A program made the translations under genes and the position numbers. DNA of 64,000 nt from Vermamoeba vermiformis (taxonomy: Eukaryota > Tubulinea > Echinamoebida), in the NCBI GenBank assembly GCA_045837725.1, contig JBEWZL010000044.1, positions 310,001 to 374,000 on the forward strand. The letters run 5' to 3'. Shown here piece after piece: positions 11,307 through 21,785 of the stretch (the stretch's first letter is position 1; every line of letters begins with the position of its first letter). Under the pieces are notes generated by a model. That model saw nothing but the letters and a program-made list of their open reading frames with translations, ran no database searches and was not told the origin of the DNA.

Positions 11307-13609
11307 ATGGTAGTGTTTAACGCTATAAGCGCTCCGATTCAACTTTCTAATCGATATTCTATCAATATAGAAGACCCTCACGCTTGTTTGCACCATCCTC
11401 GTGGCCGTTCACGTTGGCAACGCCACAGCATACGACTTCTACGTGTCTGGCTACGGAGCGACTGTTGATGACAACAACGACGATGCAGCAGTAAGTATAG
11501 GTCTTATCATTAATTAGCGCAACTCGTTTGTTGAAGCTGTCAATAGAATCAAAAAAATTAATGTTTGTGATTGCGTCAAACTTATTAACTCAAGTTGCAA
11601 CAAATCTAAATGGCTCTGCCGGTCTTATTTACCGCTATGAAATTCCTCATAATGATTCGATTACCGAAAATCAGTGTTAATGTCATGTCAATAGATTTTG
11701 TTTCATTTTTGCGATCACAATATTTAATCCGGATTAACACTGTTAATTCAATGTGATTCACAAGTAAATACGCTAACCTCGTTTATAGGCCATTAATGCT
11801 GCTATCTATGCCGCTCGCTATCAAAATCCAGCTCCAACTGAAACCGCGACGATCTTTTTCAATAACGGCACATATTTGCTCAACAACACCCTCAGTGCCT
11901 ATTCTAACTGCAAGAACATCATCTTTGATGGCCGTGGTGCGACATTAGTCTTCACTACATTGAAGGTGGGCTTTTACTTTGACAACTGCGACAACATCAC
12001 GATCCAAAACATGTACATTGACTACTCGCCGCTGCCCTTCACTGGCGGCAAAGTGATTGCTTACAACTCCGTCGCCAAGTCCATTGACGTCGAGATTGTT
12101 GCGCCACATATCGCTGAGGCTCGCACAGCTCAAGCTATCATCACTTACGATCTGGATCGTTCTCGTTTCGGTTTGCTTACGACCACGAACAACACGATTA
12201 AGAACATTGACATCTATCAAACGAGCTATGCTACGCTCTCTCAAGTGATTCAAACTACCCCCACACAAGTGCTGCGTGTCTTCTTCCAGTCCTATGTCCC
12301 GGGCAGTTCATTCGTCGGTCAGAACGTAGTTGTGCGGTATCAAGTCTATCAATACAACGCCATCAACTTCCGCTCGTCGCGCAATTCGATCGTCAAGAAC
12401 ACTGTGGTGTGGACTGCTCCTGGCATGGGATTTGTGGCCTCGCAAAGTGTCGATGTCACGCTCGATGGTTATCAAGTTCGCAGAAAGGATGGTACGTCGC
12501 TGTTAACTATTCATAATAGCGTGCTATAGTATGAACATCTTTCCTTCAGGTCGCTGGATGAGCACTGCAGCTGATGGCAGTCACTTCAACAATGTGCGCG
12601 GTCTCATTACCATCAAGAACTCGTAAGTAATTTCAAATATCTTCGCATCGATGAAAATCATTATAATAATCCGTAAGTAATGTTCTAATATATGCATTTT
12701 AGCTACTACGAGGGCATGGGTGATGACGCTATTAACATCCACAACGAGCTCGGTGCGGTGTACTCGAAGAACACTACCACTATTGGCATTACTAAGGGCA
12801 TCAACAGACCCTCGCTGATCTCTGCCATTCAAGTCGGTGACGTCCTCAGCTTTGCCTCGCCTGACACGCCCTTCACACCCTACGCAACTTTCACTGTCAC
12901 TGCCGTGTCAACTGTCTCACCCATTATCTACTGTAACCTCGATGGCCCTATTACCAACATCAAGTACGTGCTTATTATGATTCTTTCTTATTGAAAACTA
13001 ACCTTTCCCCGTAGTGTCAACGACGTTGTCATCGTCGAGACAATTGCCGCAGCAGTGATTCAAAACACCGTTGTGCGCAAGAACAGAGCACGCGGCATCT
13101 TGGTGAACAACAAGAACACGTTGGTCGAGAACTGCAGCATTGAAGAGACCACTGGCCCCGCCATCTTGATGAGCTGTGACACGAGCAGCTGGTGGGAGGG
13201 TAACTGCGCTGAAGACGTTGTTATTCGCAACAATCGCTTCTACGAGAACAACTTTGGTGTCGCTCAAACTGCTGGCAATGTGCAGCTCTTGGCGCAGAAG
13301 AATGCGACCGCGTACACCTCTGCAGGTACATTCAGAAACTTGTCTTTCATCAACAACACCTTCGACGGCAACACTTACCGCTCGTTCATGCACATTGGTA
13401 CTGCGTCGAATGTATTGATTGAAAAGAATTCGTTTGACAATGCTAAGCTGCTCAATCCCTCCACTGAAACGGTAATCGTGTTGTGCAACAGCAATAATAT
13501 TACTGTGCAGTATAACACCTTGACGAGCACGCAAACGCTTGGCATGGCTTTCCCTGGCGGTTCTTGTAACGCTGCTACAACTAACTTGTACTACCAACCC
13601 AACGTGTAG
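11307..13609 (+). CDS. secreted right-handed beta-helix protein, GH110-like (alpha-1,3-galactosidase family)
   Basis: Predicted secreted glycosidase-like protein. The signal peptide MKTLTLVCTILVAVHVGNATA appears if the start codon at 11307-11309 is spliced directly to AAG at 11371 (61-nt intron with a GTAGTG donor). A 298-nt intron follows. The body is a parallel beta-helix with many NxT sites. GH110 features include FDGRGATLVF, the pair GDDAINIHNE (the DDAxNxH segment that holds catalytic Asp residues in GH110) and KNRARGILVNNKNT, matching the RARGVL motif. Later exons carry repeated helix coils (VLIEKNSFDN, ITVQYNTLTS). Secretion suggests digestion of glycans with alpha-galactose. The beta-helix fold is certain; GH110 membership is likely; the substrate is inference. 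Confidence 0.75.
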
Positions 13610-13622
13610 AGGCGCATCTGCT

Positions 13623-13628
13623 AATAAA
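13623..13628 (+). promoter_or_regulatory. poly(A) signal AATAAA after the GH110-like gene
   Basis: A canonical AATAAA lies about 15 nt past the stop codon. Its position fits a short 3' UTR like those of neighbouring genes. Confidence 0.45.
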
Positions 13629-13803
13629 AAATAATGAGCACGTACTCCTGCACTTAATTTGTCGTGTTGTAGCAATTGTTGACGATAGAATAGACGTTCA
13701 TTAAAGTGCACAAAGTCACGTGATGGCAGCGTGATCGTTCAAGAACAAAACAAATTTTTTCTTTATTTAGCGTCACAATTGTAGCAGATCGAACACACAA
13801 CCA

Positions 13804-16358
13804 ATGGCCAACACTAGCAGACGTGTAGCAGTGATTGTTAATCACTTGAAGCCCGTCAATGAAAATACCATTGAGAAACAGGACTGTTTGTACGCGGATT
13901 TCGACTACACATCCGGTGCTTTAAATGCTTCTACGCTCGCTAAGGAGCGTGCTAAGGCCACATTCGATGTCAACGAATTAAATGTTTATTTGGAAGGTGG
14001 TGCCCACAAAGCTCAGGTAAGATATCGAAGCGGCACCGCTCCGTTTTGGATGGGATCACATTAGTTCCCCACTTTAATTTATACCTTCCATGTGCGCGTT
14101 AAAGGCTGAAACTAATACCATTATAATGTAGATGAAGAACCGCTTTATGCGTGAGCTCGAAAGGTAATTGTTCTGCCGATCTATTTCAATTTTCATTAAC
14201 GAAATGGGCGTTACTAGATCAAAAAAAAAAGAAATGCCAATAACATTTAAAAAAGCGCATTAATTAATATATCCATATTTATTGTTCTGGAAAGAATTAG
14301 TCACTTTGATCTAACCGTTACTCAATCCAGAGATCCGATCTTTAAGACCGAAGACTACTACGACAACAACCGCGATCAAGCACGCGAACGCACTATGGAG
14401 AAAATCGTTCGTGCTCTTAAATACTACGCTCAAGAAGCTGGCGATCGAGAAGCCATTGATATGCGCTCTCAATTAATCAGCTTGATTGATCCTAGCGTTG
14501 ATACTCGCATTGGTGTGCACGTAAGTTCTCTATTTAATGTCGATTTATATGTTTGAATTGAATATTTGATGTGGCTAACTCGTGCCACCAGTACGGTCTG
14601 TTCAAAGGCGCTATTGAAAGCAACGGCACTGAAGAACAAGTGGCCAAGTACGCCTATGACGTGCAGACTATGAAGATCACTGGCTGCTTCTCCATGACTG
14701 AACTCGGTCACGGCAGCTACATCCAAGGTCTCGAGACCACTGCAACTTACGACAAAGAGCGCCAAGAGTTTGTGATCAACACCCCGACCTTGACTGCGAC
14801 CAAGTGGTGGATTGGTGGTGCTGCTGAGACCGCCACGCACACTGTCTGCTTTGCTCGCTTGCTCATCGGTGAGCAGGACTACGGCGTGCACATCTTCTTG
14901 GTTCAGCTGCGCGACCCTGAGACCTTCGCGCTCTTGCCTGGCATCAACATTGGTGACTGCGGCAAGAAGTTGGTACGTATTCATAGGCACATGTGTAGTA
15001 GTGATTCTTAAACTATTTTGCAGGGTCGTCAAGGCATTGACAACGGCTGGATCCAATTCGCCAATGTCCGTATTCCTCGCGAGAACATGTTGATGAAATA
15101 CGCCAAAGTTGCCGCTGATGGCACTTACACCAAGCCGCCATTGGCTCAACTCGCCTACGGAGCTCTCGTCTTGGGTCGTGTCGCATTGGCCCGTCGTTCA
15201 GCCCTCACCATGCAACAAATTGTCACTATTGCCACTCGCTATGGTGCTGTTCGTCGTCAATTTGTAGCTGAGAAGAATGCTCTCGAACAACCCATTCTCG
15301 ACTACGCCACGCACCAATACCGCTTGATGCCTCTCTTGGCCGCTGCTTATGCCTTGCACGTGACCAGTCTGACTCTCGACAAGCTGTACGCTCCTCTCAA
15401 GAACAAGAAGGAGTTGAAGAAAGAGGACTTGAATGCACTCAAGGACTTGCACTCCACTTCAGCTGGCATCAAGTCATTCAGCACTTGGGCTGTGCAACAA
15501 GGTGCAGAAGAGGCACGTCAAACACTCGGTGGTCACGGCTACAGCTCGTACTCTGCCATTGGAGACATTGCCAACGACTTCTTGGTCAACTGCTCGTGGG
15601 AGGGTGACAACACAGTGCTCTCGCAACAGACTGCTCGCTACTTGTTGAAGGCCTTGCAGTCTGTCATGATGAGCAAGCCTCTCGGTCCCAGCGTCAGCTA
15701 CCTGAGCGAGTTGCCCAACCTCGTTGGTGCCAAGGCTAAGGTCAACAGCGATGCTGATCTCTTGGACCCGAAGTTCCAACGCGAGGCCTTGGCCTACTTG
15801 TGTGTCAAGCTCTTGACCGATGTTGCTCCTGCTCTTCAAGCCAAGATCGCCAATGGCGTGCCTGAACGTGTTGCTTGGAACGAGTCGACTGTTGAACTCG
15901 TTCAATGCGCTCGTGCTCACACTTACCACTTCATGATCAACGCATTCATTGACTACGTGAATGCTGCTCCTAAAGAAGAGATGCGCGCTGCTTTGAAGCA
16001 ATTGTGCGACTTGTTTGCCTTGAACTTCTTGGCTCAGAACTTGACTCCTCTCTTGGAGGGCGGTTATTTGACCGCTGAACAGTCCAAGCTCATTCGCCGC
16101 AAGGTGCTCGAGTTGTGCGGTTCTGTGCGCACTCAAGCCATCCCGCTCACTGATGCATTCAACTTGTCCGACTTTGTCTTGCGCAGTCCTTTGGGCCGAC
16201 ACGACGGCAATGTCTATCAAGCCTACTTCAATCAGGTGCTCAATGCTCCTAACTGCCAGCGCAACAAAGCACCGTACTGGGAGCGATTGATTAAGCCTTT
16301 GAACAACGCCACTGCCAAGATTGATTTGCCCGTGGAGAATAACGAAGAAAGCAAATAG
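13804..16358 (+). CDS. peroxisomal acyl-CoA oxidase with an N-terminal PTS2
   Basis: FAD enzyme that oxidises acyl-CoA to trans-2-enoyl-CoA and makes H2O2, the first step of peroxisomal beta-oxidation. Five exons give about 700 residues, the usual ACOX length. Family landmarks are CFSMTELGHGSYIQGLET, the segment KWWIGGAAETATHTVCFARL, then GVHIFLVQLRD, INIGDCGKKLGRQGIDNGW and IPRENMLMKY. The C-terminal half is the all-helical ACOX domain. The protein ends in NEESK, so there is no SKL-type PTS1. Residues 7-15 read RVAVIVNHL, an exact R-V-X5-H-L PTS2 nonapeptide. Import by PEX7 is therefore predicted. Its stop is tail to tail with PPCS, 81 bp between them. Confidence 0.95.
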
Positions 16359-16370
16359 ACTTTTTTGTTA

Positions 16371-16376
16371 AATAAA
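16371..16376 (+). promoter_or_regulatory. poly(A) signal AATAAA after acyl-CoA oxidase
   Basis: AATAAA begins 13 nt past the ACOX stop codon, in the 81-bp gap before the convergent PPCS stop. The two transcripts probably overlap at their 3' ends. Confidence 0.5.
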
Positions 16377-16439
16377 GCGAATAATTTTTGTTTCACGCTG
16401 GGTTTGTGACCTTTAATATATACAAATACACTGGAGTGC

Positions 16440-17752
16440 TTAGTGATTGATGAACTTGTCGTGTGACTTGATGATCACTGGAACAAGCAACTGTTCCACG
16501 TCTTGAGTGCGATGTTGATTTTCAGGCACGGAGATGGTGGTGGGCGTGGTGCTGCCTTGTTCATAGACGTGCACCGTGTGTTTGTGTTGACCTAATATGT
16601 TGCCAATCACCATTTGAACTCCGTAGTCCTTGAAGTGCTTCAGACATTTGCCTTCAAGAATTGCAGGAATGGTTTCGAGCTACACAGCGTGTAAGTTGCA
16701 TGCAGGTGATTTGACACGGAATTTGACTTACCTTGAAAGTGATGACATAGGCATCAGGACACCACTCAGACTTGAGGGGCTTAATCATCTTCGGCACGAC
16801 TGGGAATGTAATTGAGAGCGGACCTTGTGAGGACTGAATCTTGTCTTGGGCCTGCAAAGGAGTGTTAGTTCATGCAAGTGTAAGTGTGTGACTGATGTAC
16901 GTACAGTCATGTCGTCTGGCAAGTAGAAGTCAGACACAGCAGCAGATGAGAAGACAATGCCGTTCTTGCCCAGTGCATGCAACTCCATGCAGGTCATGCG
17001 CAACAAGAGCAAATATTCTTGCAGCGAGACAAACGTCAATTTCAACAGCCGATTTTCAGCCTTGACCTAGCCAGGGATTAACACTTGTGCTCTATACATA
17101 TAGTATATATCAACTCTTACTTTTTGGAATGTTTTCAATATCTCTTTTACGCTATCATTTTGACTAGGGTTCACTGAATAAAATGTGAGTGCGTTGAGTT
17201 TTCACGTGAAATTTCACACAACTCACCGGTTACAATACCATCGCCATTCACATGTAAGAAGTCCATGAAGAGATCGTCGTGCTGAATGACAAATGATCTG
17301 CTGTAAGGTTGCAACGAGTGCAATCGATGCAAGAATATAACTGAATAACCGGCTTGAAGAAAATATCTAAGGACAGTCATCTGATTAATATTGCATAATT
17401 ATTTGAATAATATTTTCGCTTACTCGGCTGCAGCTGCACCTCGTTTACCACCACTATTAAATTAATTAGATTATTTGCAAAATTATAATTATAATTTAAA
17501 TTTACCTAAAATTATCCAAATATCGCACAGTATTTTTCTCTAATGGGATCATCGTGCCTCCAGACTATTAAAATATAATTACTAATATTTCAAATTAATG
17601 AAAATTATTTAAGTGCCTACTGTGATCAGCACGACTTTTCGATTGTTAGTGGCTTGATATTTCAAAAACTCGCTTGTTTTGGCTTGCTTGTCAGCATAGT
17701 CAGTTGGTAAGGTCTTGATGCCATCATAGAAAGCTTTAACGTCGTCAGCCAT
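16440..17752 (-). CDS. PPCS: phosphopantothenoylcysteine synthetase
   Basis: Joins cysteine to 4'-phosphopantothenate in coenzyme A synthesis; the eukaryotic enzymes use ATP. The N-terminus (MADDVKAFYDGIKTLP) is followed by VVLITSGGTMIPLEKNTVRY and LDNFSGGKRGAAAAEYFLQ, the nucleotide-binding and NFSSG-like motifs of eukaryotic PPCS, then SVIFLHRLHSLQPYSR. Later exons include GKNGIVFSSAAVSDFYLP, the conserved AAVSDF loop. About six short introns split the gene. The cytosolic, monofunctional form is expected in eukaryotes, and no decarboxylase domain is fused. It is convergent with acyl-CoA oxidase, which consumes CoA esters. Confidence 0.9.
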
Positions 17753-18380
17753 TGTTTAGTGTTCGTTGTGTTGAGATGAAATTTGTTGAAAATTAAATGT
17801 TCGCTCTAACGCTATTTGTACGCAAAATTTTATCAATTTTATTTTTCACCTAAATTGGCAACTTTTCTCGTTTTACAAGTCATAATCGAATTAGTTCACT
17901 ATTGTTATACCAAACCTCAGTAACCTGTCGCTGAATTGGTAAGGCCTCTCTGTTGCTCATTGCTGCATTTGCCTCTATCACGGCATCGTACCAGTCTTTA
18001 ATTCATAAATGCTAAAGTGGTTGCATTCTAATTACATGTAAAGATTCGGTTCCGATTCGGTGTTCGTTTAGTTATTGTAAAAATGACTCGTTGACAACCA
18101 CACAGCACTTACTTTCTCACTAAATCACGCAAGCTAGTGAAATGCGGGCGATATCTGTATTAGTAGCAGAGATGATGATCTATTTCACCCATTTTCAGGT
18201 AAAAATAGCCACGAACAGCGATTCTTTAATTTAAATATTAATCTAATAATATTATTATTATTTGGTCGCCGTAATACTTTGAAGAGATAAAAGTCGTGCT
18301 CTTTATAATAATTAAATCCGAATTTGGTGTTAATTACCAAAATTATTCTACAAATACAATAATTATTATCGGCTCCATTC
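17753..18380. other. intergenic region upstream of PPCS and downstream of the receptor gene
   Basis: This AT-rich stretch of 628 bases holds no supported gene. It should include the PPCS promoter and the 3' end of the receptor transcript. Confidence 0.5.
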
Positions 18381-20033
18381 TTACACGTTCTTTTCAGTAG
18401 CAACAGCGGATATAGTATTGATCGTGCTGGCCGAGCCTTCTAATGCAGGCTTTCTGCCACAGAACACGATGTTCATCTTTTTCTTCATGTTGTGGCCGAA
18501 GATCTTGACTGCCGACTGCGCCACAATCAACGTGCTGCGAATAACAAAGTAGACCACTGACGTCGCAGTGAAGTTTTGGAACTGCGTGGTGAGAGCAATG
18601 ATGTCGAGCATAATGTTGCCAATAATAGCCACGGAGATAATCACCGCTGCTGCAATCATGCGCTGCACGAGCTGTTGTGTCGCACGACGGCGCTTAGAGT
18701 TGTGCTCGTTGAGGGTCTTGAGCCGGGCCTGGATCTGACGAATGCAATTGCTGATGGCAACGAGGAAGAAAATAGTCGTGCCCACTCCTGTGGCATAAGA
18801 AATAGCACGCGCAATGATGCCGTAGATGCCACTGACGTTGTAAGTGCCGATAATGAATGCTTCCACCACAGTCATGGTCACCAGCGCGGATGTGCCGAGA
18901 ATGAACCACAACTTGTTGGCAATGAGCCACGACGAGGTCTTGTTGCTGATGCGCGATTTCTGATGCGAGATGTGCAGCCACTCAATGGCCAGCAAGAGCG
19001 TCGATACGACGGGGATGTTGTACGAGCAGTAGTATATAGCTAAGAGCTCTGACCGCGTGAAGAGACCCAAATAGGAATAGGGATCGAGATTGTAGATGAA
19101 GTTGAAGATGTTGGACACCGTCTCAATGATGAACACAGTGATGGCTGCATTGAAGACTAGTGCCGCCTGTTGTTTCTTGCGCTGACTGCGCTCTTTTTTG
19201 TTGGATTTGCTCTTCTTCTTGCCCTCGTCTTTGTTCTGCAGCTCTTCACCTTGATGCGACTCAGCACCAGACTCGTCGTCAGTGGACTTGTTCGTAGTAG
19301 TGTGCTTTGAAGACGTTGATTGGATTGAAACCTTGCCCGTGCTGTGACGCGAAGTCGAACTCACATCTGTCAATTTTCGGATGTAGATCGCATTGACCAC
19401 GATATAGAAGATTCCAGCAATGATTAAGATACCAAAGAACGACAAGTAGATGCCTTGATATGCCTGCAACGCACCACTCGCGTAGTAAACGAGCCAAGGA
19501 TTGACATCCGGATAGAAGTAGATCGAGCAATTATGCGCAGCCACACCTTTGGCGATGATAGCCAAATCACCAATATACAACTCGAAGAGGGGTGTAGTGC
19601 CAACCACTTTGTGCTCGAAGGGCTGATTGACCTCGCGACCAGTCTGGCCCACAAAAGTTCCATCCCCCAGCGACGAGATAATTGTGCCTGCCATGCCTGC
19701 TTGTTGTGCATAGTCGAGTTTCAGACCGTGCGAGCAACCGCCATTGTCTGACACCCACACCGTCAGTTGTTGGCCGGGAAACTCGGGCACAAAATTCTGT
19801 GCGAGCATTTGATAGTACTCCAAGTGACAGGTGGTCGTGTCGTCGAGCATGGCCATTGTCGCATTGAACGGTGCAAAATTGGGGTATGAATGCGTGTAGA
19901 CTGGCGCTGGAAACTGATAGCCTTCAAACTGCTCTGCTCCCTCACCGCGACAATTAAACAGCTGGGCAGATCTCGCCGTGGAGACTAAGAACAGCAAACA
20001 AAGAATATTAACAAGCTTGCAGCTGTGGTGCAT
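18381..20033 (-). CDS. intronless seven-helix receptor-like protein with a PA-like ectodomain
   Basis: 550 residues in a single exon. A signal peptide (about 1-22) is followed by a roughly 180-residue ectodomain. Its stretch AGMAGTIISSLGDGTF, then TTPLFELYIGDLAIIAKGV, resembles a protease-associated (PA) domain. Seven hydrophobic segments follow: one near 203-227, then, after a charged cytoplasmic loop rich in Lys, Ser and Glu, six more up to about residue 515. The loop between helices 1 and 2 (about 230-290) is unusually long and basic (GKKKSKSNKKERSQRKKQQ). The topology is that of a GPCR-like surface receptor, but I do not recognise a family motif such as DRY or NPxxY. It is the only clear intronless gene in the window. 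Ligand and function are unknown. Confidence 0.7.
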   Translation of the reverse strand: MHHSCKLVNILCLLFLVSTARSAQLFNCRGEGAEQFEGYQFPAPVYTHSYPNFAPFNATMAMLDDTTTCHLEYYQMLAQNFVPEFPGQQLTVWVSDNGGCSHGLKLDYAQQAGMAGTIISSLGDGTFVGQTGREVNQPFEHKVVGTTPLFELYIGDLAIIAKGVAAHNCSIYFYPDVNPWLVYYASGALQAYQGIYLSFFGILIIAGIFYIVVNAIYIRKLTDVSSTSRHSTGKVSIQSTSSKHTTTNKSTDDESGAESHQGEELQNKDEGKKKSKSNKKERSQRKKQQAALVFNAAITVFIIETVSNIFNFIYNLDPYSYLGLFTRSELLAIYYCSYNIPVVSTLLLAIEWLHISHQKSRISNKTSSWLIANKLWFILGTSALVTMTVVEAFIIGTYNVSGIYGIIARAISYATGVGTTIFFLVAISNCIRQIQARLKTLNEHNSKRRRATQQLVQRMIAAAVIISVAIIGNIMLDIIALTTQFQNFTATSVVYFVIRSTLIVAQSAVKIFGHNMKKKMNIVFCGRKPALEGSASTINTISAVATEKNV

Positions 20034-20964
20034 GATTGGGTATGTAAATAAAATAAGTTTAAAATTGTGTGGACGAGCTATTTCTGCCCCAAACGCGGAA
20101 AAACTTTCAGGCTCGGCCCGGTGTGTGAACTTTCGTCGTGAAATTTTCCTTATTTACGAGCATTTAGTTTGATGAATAACATTTATTTCTGCAGGGACTT
20201 ATAGGAAAGAGGCTAAATATGATCATGCATGCAGTGCACGGTGAATGAGTGCTGTTGGCGCACTGAAATCGAGCTGAAATTGGATGCCAAGTCATCAAGC
20301 GGAGGAATGCACTGCCATATGTCGATTCAATTTATCCTCGAGCAAAGTGCCATGAGAACACTATCGATAGGACTTTATAGCACCGATATACTTTTGAATT
20401 CGTTAAAGAATTGCGTGCGGATCTGACGATTTGTGTCACAATTCAGAATTTAACTCCAATGCGGCCCCTAATAGATGATATGACATGATCAGGCGTGTAC
20501 TTCAATCATTGCAACAATTTCAAAGATATTTGTTTTGTCGGCAATGATTCGATTTGTGATGCATGACACCGTTGGATATTGGGTATATATAACTCGCTAT
20601 TAGCAATGCTCTATCTCATTGCTTGTTGACTTGTTAATGCGCTTGATCATGACTCAGACTGTCTTAGATAAACAGTTCACGACCAGTACACACTTATGAA
20701 ATCGGCTTCAATTGCAATAGTTCCGATGTTCGAGAGTTGCTTGTATTAATTTGTATTGCCATGCTTATGCACTTCTTCGTTGAGCACAATTCTGCAGTGA
20801 TTTGACGGATCTGGCGTCTTTAAATTTACACGCAATCGTAAATTAACTAAAGGGGGCTTAATTTCACAAACTCATATCGGCAGTCAGGTAAAATGTAAAA
20901 GGATGCCGCTCGTTGACAAATGTACTTTTTTGATCAACTTCATTCGTGCACAACAATTCAATTA
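20034..20964. other. intergenic region between two divergent membrane-protein genes
   Basis: These 931 bases separate the starts of the receptor-like gene and the small membrane-protein gene. I find only short chance open frames, no RNA gene and no clear repeat. Confidence 0.5.
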
Positions 20965-21614
20965 ATGGAGTTCGAAGAGAACAAGCGAGGCGATCCTGTT
21001 AAATTAGCAAGAATCTTGCGCGTATTTTCGATTTTGCAGATTGTAAGGCTGAAACCGTGATCTGATCTGATCAAAATATTAAATCTTTCTATTAAAGGGC
21101 TTTGCTGTGGTAGAATTTGTTTTGTTCTTTTTAATAGTAAGTGGTAGTTTTGTGCACTCGCAGTAATTTTTAATTTTTAATTTAAAATTAATTTGTATCA
21201 GGTTGAGGATAAAACAGATTTGCAAGGCTTGGTTTTAATTGTAGCAGCACCAACAACGCTGTTATTTGCTATTGAAGGTTTTTATGCTGCCTACAACTAT
21301 GATGGATTTTTAACGACTTTGGTACGTAGCTCTCGACCTTCCCAGCCTTACTAACCTCGTATACAGTTCCTATTCTATTTGATTATACGCATCATTGTGT
21401 ATATATGGGAGGTCATTAATGCCGTACTGTTCAACTTGGGCGCGTACTTTTACGCCATACCAGCCATCAGTGCCGTACTTCGAGTAAGCTGATCTAAATG
21501 ACTCCCGTGACTAATCTAACCCTCTATTAGTTTGTTTATGTATATGTCACTGTAAATCTGATGCGCTTGTTGAACACGGATGATCTAGTGATTATCAAGA
21601 CACACGACACTTGA
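20965..21614 (+). CDS. small multi-helix membrane protein, unrecognised
   Basis: Five short exons with good GT-AG sites join to a protein of about 144 residues. Exon 1 is MEFEENKRGDPVKLARILRV and on to LQI. Exon 2 begins GFAVVEFVLFFLI, and exon 3 contains LVLIVAAPTTLLFAIEG. Exon 4 contains FFYLIIRIIVYIWEVI and AYFYAIPAISAVL. Exon 5 ends at TGA 21612-21614 after VIIKTHDT. About four hydrophobic helices are predicted, with a charged N-terminus and a short C-terminal tail. All four introns fall in open phase and each contains a branch-like motif, which is why I believe the gene although no single exon is long. I recognise no family. Confidence 0.6.
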
Positions 21615-21785
21615 ACAGGCCCGTCACCTCAATGCCGACCAATCAGATTGACTGCTCGGAGGATGTCAATGGCTCAGCACCGTAGCTAACCATGAATATA
21701 TATCATGTTGATCTTGTCCATGGACCAACACAGAGCTACATAAACCAGCATCCAGGAGTTGTTTAACTATTGTTTTATTTGTTGT

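Noticed and set aside
12998-13711. 237-codon minus frame opposite the GH110-like gene, and a similar 248-codon frame at 15474-16220 opposite ACOX
   Set aside because: Both mirror well-supported coding exons and show no domain of their own.
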